Below, in pieces: positions 25,001 to 33,114 of a DNA stretch of 64,000 nt. The translations under genes were made by a program, and so were the position numbers. Position 1 is the stretch's first letter. Every line of letters starts with the position of its first letter. A model generated the notes under the pieces. It did no database searches, was not told the DNA's origin, and was given only the letters and a program-made list of their open reading frames with translations. The stretch comes from Tipula vernalis (lineage: Eukaryota; Arthropoda; Insecta; Diptera; Tipulidae), in NCBI GenBank assembly GCA_958295665.1, contig OY282560.1, forward strand, positions 54,932,333 through 54,996,332, written 5' to 3'.

Positions 25001-25673
25001 CGGGACCTGTAATTGCTGTGACAATTTTCATTTTGATTGCTCGATTATTTCTAAACATTTCTCAGAAAATTCAATTTTATTGAAAATTAACTGTGCTATA
25101 GCCCACAAGTTTTTGGGCGGCAAAAATCTAAAATGCTCCGATTACAATGGTTGATACCTCTATCAATAGGTTTCGGGACCTGTAATTGCTGTGACAATTT
25201 TTAATTTTGATTGCTCGATTATTTCTAATATTTTTTAGAAAATTCAATTTTATTGAAAATCAACTGTGCTATAGCCCACAAGTTTTTGGGCGGCAAAAAT
25301 CTAAAATGCTTCGATTACGATGGTTGATACCTCTATAAATAGGTTTCGGGACCTGTAATTGCTGTGACAATTTTCATTTTGATTGCTCGATTAGTTCTAA
25401 ACATTTCTTAGAAAATTCAATTTTATTGAAAATCAACTGTGCTATAGTCCACAAGTTTTTGGGCGGCAAAAATCTAAAATGGTCCGATTACGTTGGTTGA
25501 TACCTCTATCAATATGTTTCGGGACCTGTAATTGCTGTGACAATTTTCATTTTGATTGCTCGATTATTTCTAAACATTTCTTAGAAAATTCAATTTTATT
25601 GAAAATCAATTGTGCTATAGCCCACAAGTTTTTGGGCGGCAAAAATCTAAAATTCTCCGATTACGATGGTTGA
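22019..25673 (+). repeat. 17-, 13- and 4-monomer block duplications
   Basis: The variant set GATGTTTGATACC, AATAGGCTCCGGG and TTTCTCAG marks monomers at 22019, 24268 and 24960 (offsets 2249 and 692 bp, or 13 and 4 monomers). The following block with TTAATTTTGATTG, AATATTTTTTAG and ATATGTTTCG at 22019-22732 recurs at 24960-25673 (2941 bp, 17 monomers). Copying of multi-monomer segments is therefore frequent in the distal half. Confidence 0.8.
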
Positions 25674-27125
25674 TACCTCTATCAATAGGTTTCGGGACCT
25701 GTAATTGCTGTGATAATTTTTATTTTGATTGCTCGATTATTTCTAAACATTTCTTAGAAAATTCAATTTTATTGAAAATCAATTGTGCTATAGCCCACAA
25801 GTTTTTGTGCGGCAAAAATCTAAAATGCTCCGATTACGATGGTTGATACCTCTATCAATAGGTTTCGGGACCTGTAATTGCTGTAACAATTTTCATTTTG
25901 ATTGCTCGATTATTTCTAAACATTTCTTAGAAAATTCAATTTTATTGAAAATCAACTGTGCTATAGCCCACAAGTTTTTGGGCGGCAAAAATCTAAAATG
26001 CTCCGATTACGATGGTTGATACCTCTATCAATAGGTTTCGGGACCTGTAATTGCTGTGACAATTTTCATTTTGATTGCTCGATTATTTCTAAACATTTCT
26101 TAGAAAATTCAATTTTATTGAAAATCAACTGTGCTATAGCCCACAAGTTTTTGGGCGGCAAAAATCTAAAATGCTCCGATTACGATGGTTGATATCTCTA
26201 TCAATAGGTTTCGGGACCTGTAATTGCTGTGACAATTTTCATTTTGATTGCTCGATTATTTCTAAACATTTCTTAGAAAATTCAATTTTATTGAAAATCA
26301 ACTGTGCTATAGCCCACAAGTTTTTGGGCGGCAAAAATCTAAAATGCTCCGATTACGATGGTTGATACCTCTATCAATAGGTTTCGGGACCTGTAATTGC
26401 TGTGACAATTTTTATTTTGATTGCTCGATTATTTCTAAACATTTCTTAGAAAATTCAATTTTATTGAAAATCAACTGTGCTATAGCCCACAAGTTTTTGT
26501 GCGGCAAAAATCTAAAATGCTCCGATTACGATGGTTGATACCTCTATCAATAGGTTTCGGGACCTGTAATTGCTGTAACAATTTTCATTTTGATTGCTCG
26601 ATTATTTCTAAACATTTCTTAGAAAATTCAATTTTATTGAAAATCAACTGTACTATAGCCCACAAGTTTTTGTGCGGCAAAAATCTAAAATGCTCCGATT
26701 ACGATGGTTGATACCTCTATCAATAGGTTTCGGGACCTGTAATTGCTGTGACAATTTTCATTTTGATTGCTCGATTATTTCTAATCATTTCTTAGAAAAT
26801 TCAATTTTATTGAAAATCAACTGTGGTATAGCCCACAAGTTTTTGGGCGGCCAAAATCTAAAATGGTCCGATTACGATGGTTGATACCTCTATCAATAGG
26901 TTTCGGGACCTGTAATTGCTGTGACAATTTTCATTTTGATTGCTCGATTATTTCTAAACATTTCTTAGAAAATTCAATTTTATTGAAAATCAACTGTGCT
27001 ATAGCCCACAAGTTTTTGGGCGGCAAAAATCTAAAATTCTCCGATTACAATGGTTGATACCTCTATCAATAGGTTTCGGGACCTGTAATTGCTGTGACAA
27101 TTTTTATTTTGATTGCTCGATTATT

Positions 27126-27217
27126 GTGCACTAATGAGGTCGTCTGACCTAACCAACTGCTGTAAACAAACTGGTTGATCGCACTCACAGTTGACATCCT
27201 AATAAAAGACAATCCTA
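27126..27217. other. Unique subterminal DNA of the mariner-like element
   Basis: These 92 bp lie between the last satellite monomer and the right inverted repeat and do not match the satellite. They are probably the original inner sequence of the element. No such long unique stretch exists at the left end, where only 12 bp (10029-10040) separate the inverted repeat from the array. Confidence 0.7.
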
Positions 27218-27240
27218 CCCGGTACTTTTTTGACCGAGTG
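27218..27240 (-). repeat. Right terminal inverted repeat
   Basis: In reverse complement it starts CACTCGGTC and runs through GTCAAAAAAGTACCGGG. A TA follows at 27241-27242, matching the TA at 10004-10005. Confidence 0.85.
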
Positions 27241-27242
27241 TA

Positions 27243-27949
27243 AGTAAAGTTTCGATTATACATTTCTTATTTTGGATTGAATTTTTTTGACTTTCACTTA
27301 AATAATTCCGAATGTTTAATCATTTTAAGAAAGTTCATTAGTCAATTGAACGACAAGTCAACAAAAACAGATCTTCGAGTCAAAATTAACCCAAATGAGA
27401 TGGATAATATTAGTTGTTGAAATTGCTCCTACCACTGCCTCTACTTTCTTTGCAACGAAGTATCTAAAGCAATACGTCTTTGTGTTTTGATTTAAGAGCG
27501 TTTGGTAATTCAAAAATGATTCTAGATCAAAATTTAAGGTTATCTCTGAACATTGGCTTTCTACATTTACAATCTACACTTAATGAACAAATTATAAGAA
27601 GCATCGCATTAACAAACTAGTAATTCTGCTATCAATTGAAGGCTCGTCATTATTATTCAATGATATCACGTTGAAAAGGTGATATCCCCTCTAAACACAA
27701 ATTTACGGCTCGGTTAAATATTTTGTTATTCCATGGATACAAGAGAACTCTTGCCTATATTATAATACACAATTTTAAATATTTTTTATTTTGTGGACAC
27801 CACCTCCATCTTCCAAGATGACGGTTTTTGGCTTTTTGAATCTTTTTCACCAACCAAACAAAAAAAAACTAACATGGCCGATTCTTCTATCATCTTGATG
27901 CGCTAGTAAACCAGAAATAAATAACCATTGCGACATCTATGATTTAATC
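27243..27949. other. AT-rich DNA, no gene supported
   Basis: No convincing coding signal. A short inverted repeat (GATATCA and TGATATC words around 27660-27686) is present. The stretch may be an eroded continuation of the Gypsy remnant that follows on the minus strand, but no motif proves it. Confidence 0.45.
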
Positions 27950-28180
27950 AGTTAACCATAGCAGATAAATTTAACATTTTAGCGACCAAGTAAACCTTAC
28001 GACCACTCACTCATACGTTGAATACTTTCAATGGCAAACTCTTTTGATACAAATTGATTACCGTTGTCTGACGCTAGATGCTTTGGTACACCTACCTAAA
28101 CAAGGCAGACTTCAGTTCAGACACCGCCTTAAGTACGACGAACTTTGTAAACGTGTCGACTAACACTATGAAATAATAAT
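27950..28180 (-). pseudogene. Gypsy integrase catalytic-core scrap
   Basis: Minus-strand translation gives VDTFTKFVVLKAVSELKSA and, after a frame change, a segment resembling SDNGNQFVSKEFAIES, the first and second aspartate regions of a Gypsy-type integrase DDE core, which inserts element DNA into the genome. Stops and frameshifts break it every 15-30 residues and no LTRs are nearby. It is a different copy from the element at 29790-41580, whose own core reads SDQGPAIRKEFDNY. Confidence 0.65.
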
Positions 28181-28302
28181 CATATAATATATCTGCTTTC
28201 CGCAAGCACTACGGCAAAGTACCCACGTTCTGAAATAGACATTCTAATAAAACTTTGAATTAACCCATTTATTAGTATTTCTTCGTTCTTCTGAACGAAT
28301 TA

Positions 28303-28715
28303 TGAGGTTGAGTTAAGAGTTGAGTTCAGGTTGAGTATAGGTTTCTTGGAAGTTGGTTTGGCGTTTAGTTTAGGATTTGATTGATGGTTTTATTGCGGTC
28401 AAGTTGGTGTTGAGTTGTTGTTGAGTTGCGGTTGATTTAGTCGTTATGATTTACGTTAGTTGGTGATTAAGTCGTGCAGTGGGTTGAGATGGGCGTTGTG
28501 TTCATTGTTGCGTTGACGGTTGGTTTTGGGTTGAGTAAGAGGTTTGAGAGTTGAGTTTTTAGTTTCCGAATGGAGTTGATCTTGGGATTGAGCTGTCGTT
28601 GAGTTTGGAGTTGAGTAGACTGTTGCGACTTGGTTCAAGCTGGGGTCGAGTTTGAGTTGAGTTGGGGTTAAGCTAGCTTGAGTTAAGGTTGTGTGAGAGG
28701 AACCGAAGACCATTG
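28303..28715. repeat. TTGAGTTG-rich degenerate tract
   Basis: G/T-rich plus strand with recurring GTTGAGTTG, GGTTGAG and GAGTTGAG words. It is the reverse complement of the word set at 2744-3010 and 7862-7975, so the same simple repeat exists in both orientations. The 85-codon minus-strand frame is low-complexity (T, S, Q, N, L, P) and follows from the repeat. Confidence 0.6.
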
Positions 28716-29529
28716 GTAAGCGGCTTTGAGGAGGTTATAATTTTAGTGTGAAAAATACAGACGTAAGTGAATAATTATTAAAAATCATTATTTTTTAAAG
28801 GTTTCAATTTCTATGAATGTTAGAATTTCAAAAAATCGTCAAAGCGGAGGTTTTGCGCAGTAGCGCCATCATTTAAGGTATAAAGCAAATTGAAATAATA
28901 TTTTAAAAATTTGTTTTGGGATATCACGCCAGAATCCCATGAAACTCTCATTTTATCGGTATGGGACTTCTTATCAAATAATCTGAATAAAGGCTATGTA
29001 TCCCGGCTTGAAAAATTCATAAATGCATGAGCAACACAACATAATATGAAGATGGGTGCAACTATTGGAATGCTCCTTTTCAGTTTTGTTTGCTGGTAAA
29101 AAATCACCTAATTTATTTAATTCCGACAGTGTCACAAGAATTGTAAGTTTTTCGACAAGTTTAAACTTTTGAAACTTTTGAAAAAGCATAGTTCAATTTG
29201 AATATGGCTTTTCATGGCGAGACTAGTATGAATTTGGCTGCGTAAATAGTTTAAGTATTTTTATTGCTTTGTTTTGGCATAAAGCTGTTAAAATCTGATC
29301 CCTCTCCTTATATTTGCTGATTTTATTTCTGTTTTCTGTGAGATCTACTTACCGACTGGTCCATTTTAAGCGATGGATTAACCCGTATGTCGAAACTAAA
29401 ATTTTAACTTTCTAATTAAGGATTAAGTAACCGCGATGAAATACGTTTTGGTGTTTAATTGATTATAGATTTAAACGCCAATTTTGTAAATTACAGTTAC
29501 ACAGAATAGATTTCATGTCAGTGCACAAT
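28716..29529. other. AT-rich DNA, no gene supported
   Basis: No motif, RNA gene or transposon end recognised. Short frames only. Confidence 0.5.
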
Positions 29530-29750
29530 TCAGATTTTAAATTGATGTTGGTGGCATAATCCAAATAACTGCTCCAAACGTTCTGAATGACTATTATGGC
29601 AAACCCAGAGAAATAGAATTATGTAAATAGGGTGGCCCCGGTAAAGTATTTTCTGATTGTCATTAATTGTTTGGTAATTTGAAAGGCCTCCATCAATTAA
29701 AATTCTCTGATCTGATGAACAGACATGTGCTCGATGAATACAGGACCGCA
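29530..29750 (-). pseudogene. Possible BEL/Pao integrase N-terminal scrap
   Basis: The minus-strand frame carries DGGLSNYQ, a GHPIYI block and HNSHSERLE, in the order and spacing of the GGRL-x-HPI-x-H-x-H region that precedes the HHCC zinc finger in BEL/Pao integrases. It is short, without flanking domains, and lies just outside the Gypsy LTR at 29790. The resemblance is weak and could be chance. Confidence 0.3.
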
Positions 29751-29789
29751 ACAAATTCAAACATACCGCCGAAAAAAATAACATATGTA

Positions 29790-29953
29790 TGTAGGAAAAT
29801 TGACTCCGTTAAAAAAAACAGCATTAGATCTCGAAATATACATACATGTTATAACGATATGCACAAATACAACAATAATTATACAAAAAACCGGCTAATC
29901 AATATTATATAAAGTAAATAGAATCAAAGGGTGATCCTCAATTATCAATAAAT
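29790..29953 (-). repeat. Gypsy 3' LTR (shortened)
   Basis: Matches 41371-41580 from TGTAGGAAAATTGACTCCGT through ATAACGATATGCACAAATAC to ATCAATAAAT, but lacks an internal stretch of about 45 bp after the A-run. The outer limit could be 29947 or 29953 because the words shared after it belong partly to flanking DNA. Confidence 0.8.
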
Positions 29954-29958
29954 ACCAC

Positions 29959-30345
29959 TCAGCCGTCCTGATTTTCATCTGTCCCAGATGGTACTTCACC
30001 ACCATTACCATTTTCTAGCTCTCCGGTCCCTTCTTCTTCCGTTGGTTCACAATCATCATCTGTTATTCCACAATAATATGGCTTCATTAACTCGGCACTT
30101 GTAGTAGTAGTCTGTGACCCTTCCGTCTTCGATACTTTCTTTACATCGTAGCGGTCTCGACCTTTTACACTGGTTATTTCGTACGGACCAAGGAACTTGG
30201 GATATATTTTGTTCCCCCCACTAAATTCCGTTTTTTTGATTACCACCCAATCACCAAGGTTGGATGGGTTTGCCACTCGCCTTCGGCGATTAAAAGTTGA
30301 TCGGTTTTCTGCTTGAACCTCAGCTATCTTCCGCTTTGCATTTTC
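29959..30345 (-). pseudogene. Gypsy integrase C-terminus with GPY/F module
   Basis: Contains DWVVIKKTE, PKFLGPYEIT (the GPY/F motif found after the catalytic core of many Gypsy integrases) and an acidic, low-complexity tail rich in E, G, N and T. The tail stops 6 bp before the LTR, so this is the end of pol. Its link to the upstream integrase core is broken by a frame change near 30276-30345. Confidence 0.85.
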
Positions 30346-31242
30346 TCATAAGTCCACTCGCTCGTTAACAAACCAAACTGCTGCTTCTTGTTCTAAAACC
30401 TCCTGAATTCTTACTTCTTCAGGACACCTCATCTTCATACCCGTAAGTAATTGAAATGGGCTCACGCCAATGCTTCTTTGGTAAGAATTGTTCAAATATC
30501 TTTGAAACCTATCCACATATTTGTACCATTCTTCTGGGTTTGATAACGCCAATTTCGTCAACGCGGGTATAATAATTCGATTGATGCGCTCTACTTGTCC
30601 GTTTCCTGAAGACATTCCCACAGTCACAGAGAATTACTTGATACCCTCCTTATCGCAGTAATTGTCAAATTCCTTTCGAATTGCAGGGCCCTGATCTGAG
30701 ATTATTACTGCTGGATTCCCGAAAATCGTCTTTTGTAACTCCAATTTGGCAATCGTTTCTTTAGTAGTCATGGTCTTCGTCGGATACAGCCACACAAACT
30801 TTGTAAAGCCGTCAATTACACAGAGGATATATTTGTACTGCTTTTTCGTAGCCACCAAGCTACCCAGATAGTCCACGTGATAAGTACTCAACGAGACTTT
30901 GCCTTTCGGAATTGAATTAAGTAGTCCGTCTTGTTTGTCCGCTTTTCGTTCTGCCAGAATGCATTCCTCAGTTTTCTTAATAGAAAAATGTCCTTGTTCA
31001 TGGTACACCTTAATGACCTCTGCTTGCATTTTTCTCGGGACAACTATCAACGGACTACCTAGAATAAATTTAAACAAAATTCCATTAGTGATTATATAAT
31101 CATTATACGGGCCTGATTTTAAGAGCTCCAATATCGCCTTTAAATGTTCATCGTCTTTCTGTGCCGCCTTTATTCTCGCTGTAACACCTTCCTCAATGAG
31201 TAAAACAACCGGACTCCTGCTTAATGCATCCACGTGTTGCAT
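30346..31242 (-). pseudogene. Gypsy integrase, frameshifted
   Basis: Catalytic core of the DDE integrase that joins element ends to target DNA. The first part (30634-31242) starts with HVDALSRSP, the usual RNase H to integrase connector, then shows a zinc-finger-like H-x3-H (HEQGHFSIKK), the first aspartate (YHVDYLG) and the second (SDQGPAIRKEFDNY). The two cysteines expected after the histidines are absent: the sequence runs ILAERKADKQDGLLN instead, suggesting a small deletion. The second part (30346-30627) holds the glutamate in SGNGQVERINR. A frame break between 30627 and 30634 separates the parts. Confidence 0.88.
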
Positions 31243-31311
31243 TCGTCGGGATGGACGGTGCTCTAGTTTATAATTAAATTCTTGCAGCTGCAGTGCCCAT
31301 CCTGCAATTCT

Positions 31312-31857
31312 TTACGTTAATTCCTTTCTCTCCATTGTATATTTAAAATCAGCGCAATCCGTGGCTACAACAAATTCCAATCCCAAGAGATATACACGAA
31401 ATTTCTTTAACGCTCTAACAATCGCCAGAACCTCAAGTTCATAGCTACTATACCGTTCTTCACAGTCGGATGTTTTCTTGCTATAGAAATAAACAGGATG
31501 AATTGCTCCTAACCCGATCTTGCACGCGTCCGTGTGAAGCTGTGTCTCAGCACTGGCAGAGTAAATTCGGAGAACCGGTTCTTTCACCAATATTTGTTTT
31601 AGCTGGTTAAAGGAATTCTTCTGTTCGGCTTCGAACATAAACACCGTATCCGTTCTCAGAAGATCTGAGAGAGTTTTTGCATATATAGCATAGTTTTTCA
31701 CAAATTTGCAAAAATATCCCGTTAGGCCTAAAAACGACTGGAGTTTCTTGAAAGTATTCGGTTCTGGAAACTTTAGTATGTCCTCCTTCTTACTCTTACA
31801 TGGCCGGAGCCACCCACTTTCAATTTCGTACCCTAGGTATTCAATGCAGGAACACAA
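31312..31857 (-). pseudogene. Gypsy RT thumb and RNase H
   Basis: Shows YLGYEI, the conserved LQSFLGLTGYFCKFVKNYA block linking RT to RNase H, then LHTDACKIGLGAI (RNase H first aspartate, TDA), YSSYELEVLAIVRALKKFRVYLLG (the glutamate) and VATDCADFKY (the second aspartate). The frame is open for 181 codons but is separated from the RT palm by a frame change at 31857-31877 and from the integrase at 31242-31312. Confidence 0.9.
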
Positions 31858-31876
31858 AAATTGACATTTGGACCAA

Positions 31877-32623
31877 TTAATCTGGAGTCCATGCTTTTCG
31901 GTTCAACCCGATTTCTAATCGAGTAATTCCTTCCTTCTCGTTTCCCGCTGGGTTTATTAGGTCATCCGTATAAATACACACTATCCCCAACGCGCTTAAT
32001 GGTTTAAATACATTGTTGATGAAGCGTTGGAATGCAGCTGGCGAGTTGTATAGGCCAAACGGTGCCCGTAAAAACTCGTAGTGACCCATCGGCGTAATGA
32101 AGGCAGTGTACTTATTGGAGCACTCTTCTACTAGAACGTGAAAAAACCCGTTTTGTAAATCTAAAGTAGAGAAAATAGAAGCACCTTGCAGCTGATCAAT
32201 TTGATCGTCCATTAGATTCATTGGATACCTGTCTTTGATGATTTTTTCATTAATTTTTCTGTAATCTATACAGAGTCGCTTGGAACCGTCTTTCTTTTTT
32301 GCCAAAACTATTGGACTAGCAAATTCTGAGTTACTATGTCTTATTATGCCTTCTTCCAGCCATTCCCGCACTTGTTTGTCAACAATAGTTTTTTCCAGCG
32401 GCGAAAGTCGTCGAGGCTTTTGGAAAATCGGTTTCTCATCATTTAAAATGATTTTCATTATCACATCATTTTCCAACTGGAGTCTTTGAGGAGTATAATT
32501 TACAATCATACCTTTGATAATTTCGGCATTGCTTCGGTTTCTAATGTGATTTAAATTGAGATCCACGTTGCCGTGGTCAATCGCCAAACAGAATTGTTCC
32601 GGTATAAATCGCTTCATTGTAAT
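31877..32623 (-). pseudogene. Gypsy reverse transcriptase palm and fingers
   Basis: Motifs in order: EWLEEGIIRHSNSEFASPIV, KKKDGSKRLCIDYRKIN, FSTLDLQNGFFHV (first catalytic aspartate), FLRAPFGLYNSPAAFQRF and CIYTDDLI (YTDD, both catalytic aspartates kept). The open frame starts inside the BEL LTR, so its first residues (before about 32623) are not Gypsy. Upstream sequence continues at 38908 on the far side of the BEL insertion. Confidence 0.9.
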
Positions 32624-33101
32624 TGTACGAACACTTTTGTACAAGGTGATATAAAACAAAAGCCACTTTACTTTTATTTAAATTTTATTCTTAATTGTTC
32701 TAATAATTTTTGTATTTGATGTGATGACTTCACTGGTTGAATCGCAAGAGGGGCAAAAAAAACCATTTTCTTTATTTAGAATATTTTTACAATTACAGTA
32801 GTACTAATGCTCTACGATAGGTGTAAAAAATAAAAGAGTATTAAACACATAAACGCACTCAATTCGAATGACAATTCGAATTGAGCTACAAATTGAATTG
32901 TCAAAAAATGATTTTTTAGGTTATACTCAACAGTGTTTACAATTGGATTAACACAAGCTAAGTTAAATTCTATACTGGATATTATACGTTATTAACCTTA
33001 CAATTGTTTATTTACAGGTATCCATCGATGACATCTTATTTCGACATATGTACATCTACAATTTGAGTTGAGTGAAATGACTGTGGAATCGAAGTTGAAC
33101 A
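32624..33101 (-). repeat. BEL-A 3' LTR
   Basis: 478 bp, near-identical to 38442-38907. It carries an extra 11 bp around 32803-32815. The polypurine tract borders it at 33102-33114. Confidence 0.93.
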
Positions 33102-33114
33102 TTCCGCCGCCCTT
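33102..33114 (-). promoter_or_regulatory. BEL-A polypurine tract
   Basis: On the element strand this reads AAGGGCGGCGGAA directly before the LTR. Such tracts prime plus-strand DNA synthesis. The GGGCGGCGGAA form is typical of BEL/Pao elements. Confidence 0.75.

Larger units (their letters stand above)
10041..27125 (+). repeat. 173-bp satellite DNA array, about 99 copies
   Basis: Head-to-tail array with a strict 173-bp step, seen for example in the recurring GGTCCGATTACGATGG at 10432-type spacing throughout. Each monomer holds GCCCACAAGTTTTTGGGC (7 of 8 bp hairpin), ACCTCTATCAATAGGT and TTCAATTTTATTGAA (6-bp stem), so it is rich in short dyads. Variants are mostly single substitutions such as GGTCC/GCTCC and CTAAAC/CTAATC. 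Exceptions: 70-bp deletions near 13449 and 14072, a 44-bp deletion near 20818, a small insertion near 15276, and single-base changes near 20270. No CENP-B box was seen. A 64-codon frame recurs in most monomers but shifts frame each time because 173 is not a multiple of three. Confidence 0.97.
10006..27240. mobile_element. Mariner-like TIR element containing a 17-kb satellite array
   Basis: The two ends are 23-bp inverted repeats (10006-10028 and 27218-27240) sharing GTCAAAAAAGTACCGGG, with only two mismatches in the outer six bases. The dinucleotide TA lies directly outside both ends (10004-10005 and 27241-27242), as expected for Tc1/mariner insertion. Between them are 12 bp of unique DNA, about 99 satellite monomers, and 92 bp of unique DNA. 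No transposase is present. I infer a non-autonomous mariner-type element (MITE) whose internal tandem repeats expanded in place. A 17-kb unit is unlikely to have been transposed at its present size. Confidence 0.8.

Noticed and set aside
10259..27057. Dozens of 64-78 codon plus-strand frames as a tandem gene family
   Set aside because: They are the same satellite monomer read again and again. They overlap each other, shift frame every 173 bp and have no domain or promoter.
10041..27125. CRISPR-like array
   Set aside because: Repeat units are contiguous and 173 bp long with no unique spacers, and the context is eukaryotic.
28456..28713. 85-codon minus-strand frame
   Set aside because: Generated by the TTGAGT-rich tract. 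Composition is only T, S, Q, N, L and P.
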